DNA from: JALORV01 sp963754065
GTDB taxonomy: Bacteria; Pseudomonadota; Gammaproteobacteria; Burkholderiales; Burkholderiaceae_F
Assembly (NCBI GenBank): GCA_963754065.1
Contig: CAVWFH010000034.1
Location: 124,001-188,000, forward strand
Reading direction: 5' to 3'
DNA length: 64,000 nucleotides
Positions 6,908-14,512 of this stretch are shown here, piece by piece (positions within the stretch are counted from its first letter, which is position 1; each line of letters starts with the position of its first letter). Under the pieces are notes generated by a model. That model made no database searches, was not told the origin of the DNA, and saw nothing but the letters and a program-made list of their open reading frames with translations. Position numbers and translations under genes: made by a program.

Positions 6908-8350
6908 GTGGTCTTCTCGTTCTTCAAGAAAGATCCCAAGGACGCCGAGGCGTCGTCCGGCAAGGGCGGCGCGAGTCGCGCGGCCAAGCCGGCCGCGCGT
7001 CCGCTCGCCGGTCCGGTCAACCGCAACGCCGCCGCGACCCAGCCCAAGCCGCTGAATACCGACAGTTCGCTGCCCGACAAGGACCTCGCCCGCACGCTGG
7101 CGATGGAAACGGCGGCGAAAATCGACGCGATCGAATCGGAAATGGCGCGGGACTTCATGCGCCCGTCCGGCGGTGGCCCCATGTTCTCGAACTCGGCGGC
7201 CAATTCGACTCTCGGCCGCTTGTCGCAGCAGCCGGTGGAGCAGCCGTTGCCGCCACAGACCGCCGCCAGGCGCGACCCCGGCATGGAACTGCTTGATCTG
7301 TCCGTTGACGAGTGGCAGGGCAACGCCAATGCCATCGAACTTCATGGCGAAGGTTCGGGCTCGGCAATCGACGAGGCGGCGATCCTCTTTGCCAATGGCC
7401 TCATCGAACCGGCGGAAGCCGGGCTGCGTGCGGCTATTCATTCGGATTCGCTCGGCGATGCGGCCCAGCGTGCCTGGCTGATGCTGTTCGAATTGTTCCA
7501 GCAGCGAGGCGACAAGGGCAGTTTCGACAACCTGACCATCGAGTACGTGCTGCGCTTCGAGAGTTCGCCGCCCGCGTGGATCGACTACAAGGACGACGCA
7601 GCCATCCTTAGCGCCGGCAAGACTGCGGACGGCGCGCCGATCGTGCGCTTGCCGGAAACGGTCGATGCGAACGTGGTCAAGGTGCTGGAGCAGCTGAAGA
7701 ACCATTCGGCGCAGTTCCAGTCGCTGACGCTCGATACTTCGGGCGTGCGCGAGATCGACCTGGTCGGCGCGGAACTGCTGCTGCGGGTCATCAGCGCGTT
7801 CAAGCGGGCCAGCCACGAACTGCTGGTGCTGGGGGCCGACCAACTGATCACGCCGCTGCGCGCCGCCGTCGAGCCGGGACGCCGTGACCAGAGCGACGCG
7901 GCGTGGATGCTCCTGCTCGAAGTCTTCCGCTTGCTGCAACGCCAGCATGATTTCGAGGAAACCGGCATCCAGTACTGCATTACGTACGAGGTCTCACCGC
8001 CGTCCTGGGAGCCGCCGCCGCCGAGCCTGAAGACCCGCGCTGCGACGCCGGCCGACAAGCCGGTGGAGGTGGAAGACGGCATGCAATGGCGAGGAACCGT
8101 GCGCGCCAACGGCGAGCCGCAGTTTGGTCGCCTGCTGACCGCGGCCAAGGTGGAAAAGCGCCTGGCAATCGACTGCACGTACCTCAAACGCATCGAGTTT
8201 TCCACTGCTACGGCATTGCTGTCGCTGCTGACCAAGCTGCGCCAGGGTGGCGTCACAGTGGAGTTCGTCAACATCAATCACATGATCGCCGCGCTGTTTT
8301 CGCTGCTCGGCGTCGACATGGTCGCCGACATCCAGTTGCGTCGGGTCTGA
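6908..8350 (+). CDS. STAS-domain protein with internal duplication
   Basis: A 480-aa cytoplasmic protein beginning VFSFFKKDPKD at GTG 6908 (AGAAGG just upstream). A low-complexity linker fills about residues 12-120. Two related modules follow: 'DAAQRAWLMLFELFQQRGD...YVLRFESSPPAW' and 'SDAAWMLLLEVFRLLQRQH...ITYEVSPPSW'. Between and after them are STAS-like sheets: SLTLDTSGVREIDLVGAELL and, at the C-terminus, LAIDCTYLKRIEFSTATALL with VNINHMIAALFSLLGV. STAS domains bind nucleotides or mediate partner switching. Homologues sit upstream of hslVU in betaproteobacteria, but no role is known to me. No kinase or phosphatase partner is nearby. Confidence 0.8.
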   Translation: MVFSFFKKDPKDAEASSGKGGASRAAKPAARPLAGPVNRNAAATQPKPLNTDSSLPDKDLARTLAMETAAKIDAIESEMARDFMRPSGGGPMFSNSAANSTLGRLSQQPVEQPLPPQTAARRDPGMELLDLSVDEWQGNANAIELHGEGSGSAIDEAAILFANGLIEPAEAGLRAAIHSDSLGDAAQRAWLMLFELFQQRGDKGSFDNLTIEYVLRFESSPPAWIDYKDDAAILSAGKTADGAPIVRLPETVDANVVKVLEQLKNHSAQFQSLTLDTSGVREIDLVGAELLLRVISAFKRASHELLVLGADQLITPLRAAVEPGRRDQSDAAWMLLLEVFRLLQRQHDFEETGIQYCITYEVSPPSWEPPPPSLKTRAATPADKPVEVEDGMQWRGTVRANGEPQFGRLLTAAKVEKRLAIDCTYLKRIEFSTATALLSLLTKLRQGGVTVEFVNINHMIAALFSLLGVDMVADIQLRRV

Positions 8351-8363
8351 TCGTCCCCATGTA
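8335..8363 (+). promoter_or_regulatory. Putative sigma-32 promoter of hslVU
   Basis: CCCCATGTA (8355-8363) matches the heat-shock sigma-32 -10 consensus CCCCATNTA exactly. A GTTGCGT box (8335-8341), a partial match to CTTGAAA, lies 13 bases upstream, within the normal spacing. The site overlaps the end of the STAS gene and lies about 30 bases before the hslV ATG. Confidence 0.6.
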
Positions 8364-8391
8364 GGCCGTACCTTTCGGCCGGATACTTTTC

Positions 8392-8928
8392 ATGGAACCC
8401 TTTCACGGAACGACCATCGTGTCGGTTCGCCGCGGCGCAGCCGTGGCAATGGGTGGCGACGGGCAGGTCACGCTCGGCAACATCGTGGTCAAGCAGACCG
8501 CGCGTAAGGTGCGTCGGCTGTACCACGACCGCATCCTGGCGGGTTTCGCCGGAGCCACGGCGGACGCGTTTACGCTGTTCGAACGCTTCGAGGGCAAGCT
8601 CGAGAAGCACCAGGGCCATCTGGTGCGATCGGCCGTCGAACTTGCCAAGGACTGGCGCACCGATCGCATCCTGCGCCGCCTCGAGGCGATGCTGGCGGTC
8701 GCCGATCACGAGGCCTCTCTGATCATCACCGGCAACGGTGACGTGCTCGAGCCGGAACTCGGCATGATCGCCATTGGTTCAGGTGGTCCCTACGCCCAGG
8801 CCGCTGCCCGCGCACTGCTCGACCACACCGAGCTGCCACCGGCCGACATCGTCAAGAAAGCCCTGACGATCGCCGGCGATCTGTGCATCTACACCAACCA
8901 GAGCCACACCATCGAATCGCTGGACTGA
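8392..8928 (+). CDS. hslV: ATP-dependent protease subunit HslV
   Basis: Peptidase subunit of the HslVU (ClpQY) heat-shock protease; a 178-aa N-terminal nucleophile hydrolase that forms two hexameric rings. The N-terminus is MEPFHGTTIVSVRR, so the catalytic threonine is T7 behind a six-residue propeptide that must be removed; most other bacteria have the nucleophile right after Met1. The extended form matches betaproteobacterial HslV. Core motifs VAMGGDGQVTLG, the catalytic lysine region ARKVRRLY, GFAGATADAF and IGSGGPYAQAAA are intact. It is separated from hslU by an unusually long, hairpin-rich gap of 190 bases. Confidence 0.97.
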   Translation: MEPFHGTTIVSVRRGAAVAMGGDGQVTLGNIVVKQTARKVRRLYHDRILAGFAGATADAFTLFERFEGKLEKHQGHLVRSAVELAKDWRTDRILRRLEAMLAVADHEASLIITGNGDVLEPELGMIAIGSGGPYAQAAARALLDHTELPPADIVKKALTIAGDLCIYTNQSHTIESLD

Positions 8929-9118
8929 CCGGCAGCACGCCCCGTCAGCTGATGTGTCAGCCATCCGTAACATCGCTCCCCGCCGCGGCCAACGGCCGCA
9001 CTCAGCAGTTGAACTGCGCGCGTACGCGCGGCCGCTCCGAAGGGAGCGCGCCTAACTGATCGCTGCGAGTGCACGTGCGACCGCGCAGCGGTCGCGTACA
9101 CGAGCAGCGCCTACTTCG
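8929..9118. repeat. Hairpin-rich intergenic cassette between hslV and hslU
   Basis: The 190-base gap holds four consecutive perfect inverted repeats: GCAGTT/AACTGC (9005-9017), the self-complementary CGCGCGTACGCGCG (9017-9030), CGCTCC/GGAGCG (9033-9048), and GCGACCGC/GCGGTCGC (9077-9095). None is followed by a T-tract. They may act as mRNA-processing or stability signals that set the hslV:hslU ratio, or be a repetitive extragenic palindrome cluster. Confidence 0.6.
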
Positions 9119-10453
9119 ATGATGACCCCCAGAGAAATCGTCCACGAACTGAACAAGCACATCGTCGGCCAGGACCGTGCCAAGCGGGCCGTCGCCGTGG
9201 CGCTGCGCAATCGCTGGCGCCGCCAGCAGGTGCCCGATCCGCTGCGCACCGAGATCACGCCGAAGAACATCCTGATGATCGGGCCCACTGGCGTGGGCAA
9301 GACCGAGATCGCGCGCCGGCTGGCACGCCTGGCCGACGCGCCCTTCATCAAGGTCGAGGCGACCAAGTTCACCGAAGTGGGCTATGTCGGTCGCGATGTC
9401 GACACGATCATCCGCGACCTCGTCGACATTTCGGTGAAGCAGACACGCGAGTCCGAGATGCGCAAGGTCACCACGCGCGCGCAGGACGCGGCGGAGGACC
9501 GGGTGCTGGACATCCTGGTCCCGCCGTCGCGTGATGTCGGCTTTGCGTCGGCGGGCCGCGATGACGAGAACGTTACGCGCCAGAAGTTTCGCAAGAAGCT
9601 GCGCGAGGGCGAGCTCGACGACAAGGAGATCGACATCGAGGTCAGCGCCGTGTCGCCTTCGCTCGAAGTGATGGCGCCGCCGGGTATGGAAGAGCTGACA
9701 CAGCAGATTCAGTCGATGTTTGCCAACATGGGCCGGGAGCGCCGCAAGCCGCGGCGCATGCGCATTGCCGACGCCATGAAAGCGCTGACCGACGAAGAGG
9801 CGGCCCGGCTCGTCAATGACGAGGATCTGAAGACACGCGCGGTGGCCAACGCCGAGTCCAACGGCATTGTCTTCATCGATGAGATCGACAAGATTGCCTC
9901 GCGTGCGGAACTGCAGGGTGCGGACGTGTCGCGCCAGGGCGTGCAACGCGACCTGCTGCCGCTGGTCGAGGGCACGACGGTCAACACCAAGTACGGCATG
10001 GTCAAGACCGACCACATCCTGTTCATCGCGTCCGGGGCATTCCACCTGGCCAAGCCCTCGGACCTCATTCCCGAACTGCAGGGGCGGTTTCCGATCCGCG
10101 TCGAGCTCGACTCGCTGACGGTGGATGACTTCGATCGCATTCTGAAATCCACCGACGCCAGCCTGACGCAACAGTACCGGGCCCTGCTCGATACGGACGG
10201 CTGTACGCTCGAGTTCACCGACGACGGCATCCATCGCATTGCCGAAATCGCCTATGCGGTCAACGAGAAAACCGAGAACATCGGTGCGCGGCGGCTGTAC
10301 ACGGTGATCGAGAAACTGCTCGAGGACGTGTCGTTCGAGGCGGGCAGCGGGGTGACAGGGGGCGCCGGTCCGATCCGCATCGATGCGGCCTATGTCGATA
10401 CGCGGCTGGCCGATCTGGCGCGCAACGAGGATCTGGCCCGCTACGTGCTGTAG
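9119..10453 (+). CDS. hslU: HslU, ATPase/unfoldase subunit of HslVU
   Basis: AAA+ ATPase (444 aa) that unfolds substrates and feeds them to HslV. Visible motifs are the N-terminal MTPREIVHELNKHIVGQDRAK, Walker A GPTGVGKTE, the pore motif GYVGRD, the I-domain (about residues 110-240), Walker B IVFIDEIDK, the sensor-1 region FIASGAF, and sensor-2 'NIGARRLYTVIEKLLED'. The C-terminal tail ends RYVL, near the usual length and composition that activates HslV. Start ATG 9119 (MMTPRE) is used; ATG 9122 is equivalent. No strong ribosome-binding site is visible after the hairpin cassette. Confidence 0.97.
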   Translation: MMTPREIVHELNKHIVGQDRAKRAVAVALRNRWRRQQVPDPLRTEITPKNILMIGPTGVGKTEIARRLARLADAPFIKVEATKFTEVGYVGRDVDTIIRDLVDISVKQTRESEMRKVTTRAQDAAEDRVLDILVPPSRDVGFASAGRDDENVTRQKFRKKLREGELDDKEIDIEVSAVSPSLEVMAPPGMEELTQQIQSMFANMGRERRKPRRMRIADAMKALTDEEAARLVNDEDLKTRAVANAESNGIVFIDEIDKIASRAELQGADVSRQGVQRDLLPLVEGTTVNTKYGMVKTDHILFIASGAFHLAKPSDLIPELQGRFPIRVELDSLTVDDFDRILKSTDASLTQQYRALLDTDGCTLEFTDDGIHRIAEIAYAVNEKTENIGARRLYTVIEKLLEDVSFEAGSGVTGGAGPIRIDAAYVDTRLADLARNEDLARYVL

Positions 10454-10609
10454 GGCATCGTCGCCGTCCGCGTTTAGCGGCTGATCCGGAGCGCCTGTGC
10501 TGGCCGCTTCACGTCGCAGGAATTCCGGGCGCCTGAGCTGTCGTGCGCTGAATGGTGCCTCTTATACTTGGGGCGCTGCCGGGCGGTGCCCGGCACCGTG
10601 TCGGGCACC

Positions 10610-11683
10610 ATGAACCTTCTGCTGTTTCTGCTGGGCCTGGCCGCGCTGGTCGCGGGCGCTTCACTGCTGGTGCGCGGCGCTGCCAAGATCGCGCTGTCCT
10701 TCGGCATCTCGCCGCTGGTCGTCGGGTTGACGATCGTGGCCTTCGGCACCAGTGCTCCGGAACTGGCCGTCTCGGTCGGTGCGGCGCTCGACGGCAAGAC
10801 CGACATCGCGGTGGGCAATGTCGTTGGCAGCAACATCTTCAACATTCTGTTCATCCTCGGCATCTCGGCGTTGATCGCGCCCCTGGCCGTCCACCAGCAA
10901 CTGATACGGCAGGAAGTGCCGGTGATGATCGGTTGCTCGCTGCTGCTGGTCGCGCTGGCCTTCGACGGCCGTATCGGTCGCCTGGATGCCACGCTGCTAT
11001 CCGTCCTGTTGATCATCTACACAGTGTTTCTAATCGTCCAGTCGCGTCGCCAATCGCGTGCCGCGGTGGAAGAGTTGTCGCGCGAAGTCCCGCGCCCGAA
11101 TGGCTGGGACCGGCACTGGAGCGTGCAGTTGGGACTGGTCGTATGCGGTCTGGTATTGCTGGTGTTCGGCTCGGAGTGGCTCGTGGCGGCTGCCGTGGCG
11201 TTCGCGCGCATCCTGGGCGTGTCGGATGCAGTGATCGGGCTGACCATCGTCGCGGCCGGCACATCGATGCCGGAAGTCGCCGCCTCCGTCACCGCCGCGC
11301 TCAAGGGCGAGCGTGACATCGCCGTCGGCAACGTCATCGGCAGCAATACCTTCAACATCCTTGGCTGTCTCGGGGTCTCCGGCCTTGTGGCGCCGGAGGG
11401 GCTGCCCGTGGCATCGTCCCTGATCGCCTTCGACCTGTGGGTCCTGCTGGCCGTCGCGTTCGCGTGCCTTCCGGTGCTCGTCACCGGTCGCGAGATCGCT
11501 CGCTGGGAAGGCGCTGTCTTCCTTTTCTACTACTGCGCCTATGTCACATTCCTGATCCTGGAAACCACCCACCACGCGGCATTGCCTCGCTTCTCTGCGG
11601 TCATGCAGTCGTTCGTGCTCCCGCTCACGATCATCACGCTGCTCGTTGTCATGTACGGACACCGCAGTCGCCGCAAGCGTTGA
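10610..11683 (+). CDS. CaCA-family Na+/Ca2+ exchanger (YrbG-like)
   Basis: Inner-membrane cation antiporter of 357 aa with about ten hydrophobic segments in two inverted halves. The paired alpha-repeats are plain: VGLTIVAFGTSAPELAVS with AVGNVVGSNIFN in the first half, and IGLTIVAAGTSMPEVAAS with AVGNVIGSNTFN in the second; the acidic residues in GTSxPE coordinate Ca2+ or Na+. The central cytoplasmic loop (about 140-165) is short. ATG 10610 begins the first hydrophobic helix; a TATACT hexamer 42 bases upstream may be its -10 box. The gene stands alone after hslU. The physiological ion is not certain. Confidence 0.9.
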   Translation: MNLLLFLLGLAALVAGASLLVRGAAKIALSFGISPLVVGLTIVAFGTSAPELAVSVGAALDGKTDIAVGNVVGSNIFNILFILGISALIAPLAVHQQLIRQEVPVMIGCSLLLVALAFDGRIGRLDATLLSVLLIIYTVFLIVQSRRQSRAAVEELSREVPRPNGWDRHWSVQLGLVVCGLVLLVFGSEWLVAAAVAFARILGVSDAVIGLTIVAAGTSMPEVAASVTAALKGERDIAVGNVIGSNTFNILGCLGVSGLVAPEGLPVASSLIAFDLWVLLAVAFACLPVLVTGREIARWEGAVFLFYYCAYVTFLILETTHHAALPRFSAVMQSFVLPLTIITLLVVMYGHRSRRKR

Positions 11684-11760
11684 CGCAGCTGCCAATCGAG
11701 CCGAGCGAAGCAGGGCAACGTCCGTATCGATAGAATCGGCCCCTTCTCTCAGGAGCTCGC

Positions 11761-12216
11761 ATGATCCGTTTCGTCGTCACGGCCGTTCTCGTCCTTGCCA
11801 GCTGTGCGGCGGCCGCTCAGGTCCAGGTCAAGGATGCGTGGGCGCGGCCGGCTTTGCAGGGGCAGACGGCCACCGGAGCTTTCATGTCACTGATGTCGAA
11901 CGACGGGGCGCGGCTGGTCGGTGTCTCCAGTCCCGTGGCCGGCGTGGTTGAAATCCACGAGATGGTGATGGAAGGCAGCGTGATGAAGATGCGCGCGATC
12001 CCCGGGCTCGATCTGCCTCCCGGACGCAGTGTCGAACTCAAGCCCGGCGGCTTTCACGTCATGTTGATGGACCTGAAGCGTCCGCTGAAAGCCGGTGAAC
12101 GCGTGCCGGTCGAGCTGCGCATCGAGACCAAGGACAAGCGGCTGGTGACGCAGCCGATCGAGGTCGAAGTCGCGACACGTGCTCCGGCCGCCGCTGCCGG
12201 CGCCCACAAGCACTAG
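11761..12216 (+). CDS. Periplasmic copper chaperone PCu(A)C
   Basis: A 151-aa protein with signal peptide (MIRFVVTAVLVLASCAAAAQ) and the PCu(A)C fold. The copper motif is seen as HEMVMEGSVMKM with two methionines, then FHVMLM about 40 residues later, corresponding to the family's H-M...H-M Cu(I) ligands. The tail is Ala-rich and ends HKH. These proteins hand Cu(I) to the CuA centre of cytochrome c oxidase together with SCO proteins, and a full cox/SCO locus lies about 17 kb downstream. AGGAG sits seven bases before ATG 11761, and TAGAAT (11731-11736) is a plausible -10 box. Confidence 0.92.
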   Translation: MIRFVVTAVLVLASCAAAAQVQVKDAWARPALQGQTATGAFMSLMSNDGARLVGVSSPVAGVVEIHEMVMEGSVMKMRAIPGLDLPPGRSVELKPGGFHVMLMDLKRPLKAGERVPVELRIETKDKRLVTQPIEVEVATRAPAAAAGAHKH

Positions 12217-12233
12217 CGGCCATTCGCGTCGCG

Positions 12234-12255
12234 GAACGCAGGTCTCCTTGCGTTC
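12234..12255. terminator. Possible bidirectional stem-loop between convergent copper genes
   Basis: GAACGCAGG and CCTTGCGTTC form a near-perfect stem (one bulge) midway between the convergent PCu(A)C gene and the HMA protein gene. No T-tract follows on either strand, so terminator function is uncertain. Confidence 0.35.
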
Positions 12256-12300
12256 AGCGAATGCAGGCCTCAGCGGGTCCGTCGTACGGATGGCTGAAGA

Positions 12301-12504
12301 TCACGCCGGCGTAACGGTGTAGTCACCTACCGCCGCAACGGCGGCCTGCACGTCGTCCAGCGCCAGTGAGATCGGGACGTCCAGCCTCGCTTGCGGCGGA
12401 TCGAGTGTGACTTCGACATCGTCGGCGAGCGGCTTCAGTGCGCGCGTCACGCGCGCCACACACCCGCTGCAATGCATGCCATCGATGCGAAAGGTCTGCT
12501 GCAT
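12301..12504 (-). CDS. Heavy-metal-associated (HMA/CopZ-like) copper-binding protein
   Basis: A 67-aa single HMA domain: MQQTFRIDGMHCSGCVARV carries the canonical MxCxxC copper site (MHCSGC), followed by an alpha/beta ferredoxin-like pattern with VEVTLDPPQARLDV. CopZ/Atx1-type proteins shuttle Cu(I) in the cytoplasm to P1B-ATPases. No copper ATPase or CueR regulator is in the window. The frame extends upstream, but the ATG at 12504 is preceded by GGGAG and starts the domain exactly. It is convergent with the periplasmic copper chaperone gene. Confidence 0.88.
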   Translation of the reverse strand: MQQTFRIDGMHCSGCVARVTRALKPLADDVEVTLDPPQARLDVPISLALDDVQAAVAAVGDYTVTPA

Positions 12505-12752
12505 GTCTGAGCTCCCTGCTGCAAGCCTCGGAACTTGAATCCTACCCCTGCCATCGGAAAGTCCGGACGGTTGACCCACTGCACCGACGGAGTGCACCCA
12601 AGCGAAGTTCGACGTCGATTGACGTGACGTAACCTACGGCTCGATCGTGTCGGTATAACATCCGCGCCCAGCACGGCATGGAGCGCTCGATGGCGCGTCC
12701 TCGACCCTTGCGGCTTCACACTGGCGCAGCGCCAGGCCACCAACGGACAGTC

Positions 12753-13641
12753 ATGGAAACCGCGCAGATCGCTCCACAGCTGAAGGCCGATATCCTCTCC
12801 GAGGCCCTGCCGTACATCCGGCGGTTTCACGGCAAGACGATCGTCGTGAAGTACGGCGGCAACGCGATGGTCGACCAGAACCTCAAGGAAGCCTTCGCGC
12901 ACGACGTGGTGCTGCTGAAACTGGTCGGCATGAATCCGGTGGTCGTGCACGGCGGCGGTCCGCAGATCGACGAGGCGCTCGAGCGTGTGGGAAAGAAATC
13001 GACCTTCATCCAGGGCATGCGCGTGACCGACGCTGAAACGATGGAAGTGGTCGAATGGGTTCTGGCTGGCGAAGTCCAGGGTGAACTGGTGATGTTGATC
13101 AATGCCTTCGGCGGCCAGGCGGTCGGTCTGACCGGTAAGGATGGCGGCCTGATCCGCGCGCGTCGGCTCCTCATTCCGGACAAGAATGATCCGACGAAGA
13201 GCCATGACATCGGCCAGGTCGGTGAGATCGAAGCGATCAACCCGGCCGTCGTCAAGGCGCTACAGGACGATGCGTTCATCCCGGTGATCTCCCCGATTGG
13301 CTTCGGCGAGGACGGCTTGTCGTACAACATCAACGCCGACGTCGTCGCCGGCAAGATCGCGGAGATCCTCAAGGCTGAGAAACTGGTCATGCTGACCAAC
13401 ACGCCGGGAGTGCTCGACAAGGAGGGCACGTCTGCTGACGGGACTGTCGGCGCGCCAGATCGACGAACTGTTCGCCGACGGCACGATCTCCGGCGGCATG
13501 CTGCCGAAGATCTCATCGGCCCTCGAGGCCGCCAAGAGCGGGGTCAATGCCGTACACATCATTGACGGCCGCGTCGATCACTGTCTGCTGCTCGAGATCC
13601 TGACCGACCAGGGCGTGGGCACGATGATCAAGAGCCACTGA
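12753..13641 (+). CDS. argB: Acetylglutamate kinase (single-base frameshift near 13431)
   Basis: Second enzyme of arginine biosynthesis, phosphorylating N-acetyl-L-glutamate. From ATG 12753 come the expected motifs VVKYGGNAM (phosphate-binding), VVVHGGGPQI, the arginine-sensitive-type N-terminal helix, NINADVVAGKIAE and VMLTNTPGVLDKEGT. There the frame fails; skipping one T at 13431 restores LLTGLSARQIDELFADGTI, SGGMLPKI and the end VGTMIKSH at TGA 13639-13641. The corrected product is 295 aa, the normal size. If taken literally, the frame ends at 13565 with a garbled tail lacking the C-terminal ATP-binding segment. The gene should be essential for prototrophy, so a sequencing indel is the likeliest cause. 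Confidence 0.9.
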
Positions 13642-13685
13642 GCGATGCCGCGCGAGTCGTGCCGGCACGCAAGCCTGCGTCGCGC

Positions 13686-14444
13686 ATGAGTTCGAGCATC
13701 CTGCGTCGCGACCGGGCACCGGTCGCGACGACGCGTTCGCGGATCGGCGTGCGGATTCCACGCGACGCCACGGTCTTGCGCCGCGCGCCGCCGGTGTGGC
13801 TGTTCGATCTCGACAACACGCTGCACGATGCATCGCACGCCATTTTCGGCGCGATCGACCGTCGCATGACCGACTACGTCGAGCGTGAACTCGGGGTCGA
13901 GCGAGGCGAGGCCAATCGTCTGCGCACGCTGTACTGGCGCCGCTACGGCGCCACGCTACTCGGGCTGGTGCGGCACCACGGCGTCGATCCGCACCACTTC
14001 CTGCGGGAGACACATGACTTCGATGTGGCCGAACTGCTGCGTGCCGAACGCGGGCTGGTGCGGCTCTTTGCCCGGCTTCCCGGCCGCAAGCTGCTCTTGA
14101 CGAACGCGCCGCTGGCCTACGCCGGGTCTGTCCTGCGCGAACTGTCACTGCATCGTCACTTCGGCACGCGCTACTCGATCGAACGCATGCGCGTGCACGG
14201 AACCTACCGGCCCAAGCCGTCCCGGCTGATGCTGCGGTCGATGCTGGCGCGCGAGCGCATCCGGCCAAGCGCCGCGGTACTGGTCGAGGACTCGGTGGCG
14301 AACCTGAAAGCGGCCCGGTCACTCGGCATGAAAACCGTGTTGATCACGCGCCACGGCGCCACAGCGGCGCGCAAGACGTCGGGCGCAGCCATCGGATTGC
14401 GCATTTCGTCCCTGCACGAACTGGCGCGGCGGTTTCCGCGCTGA
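13686..14444 (+). CDS. HAD-family pyrimidine 5'-nucleotidase
   Basis: A 252-aa HAD hydrolase of the SDT1-like pyrimidine 5'-nucleotidase group. HAD motif I is WLFDLDNTLHDAS (two catalytic Asp), motif II is the LLLTNAP threonine, motif III is the lysine in YRPKPS, and motif IV is VLVEDSVANLKAA. A helical cap domain (about 60-120) contains the WRRYGATLLGLVRHHGVD segment common to this group. It dephosphorylates pyrimidine nucleoside monophosphates in known members. Start is uncertain: ATG 13686 is used, GTG 13659 is possible; the HAD core begins about 36 residues in. It sits between argB and slmA, as in other betaproteobacteria. Confidence 0.87.
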   Translation: MSSSILRRDRAPVATTRSRIGVRIPRDATVLRRAPPVWLFDLDNTLHDASHAIFGAIDRRMTDYVERELGVERGEANRLRTLYWRRYGATLLGLVRHHGVDPHHFLRETHDFDVAELLRAERGLVRLFARLPGRKLLLTNAPLAYAGSVLRELSLHRHFGTRYSIERMRVHGTYRPKPSRLMLRSMLARERIRPSAAVLVEDSVANLKAARSLGMKTVLITRHGATAARKTSGAAIGLRISSLHELARRFPR

Positions 14445-14512
14445 CCCCGGGGCTGCGCGGAGTGATTCGGTAAGCTCCGCGTCCCTTCCCCAACATCGCA
14501 CGTGGAGCCCGT

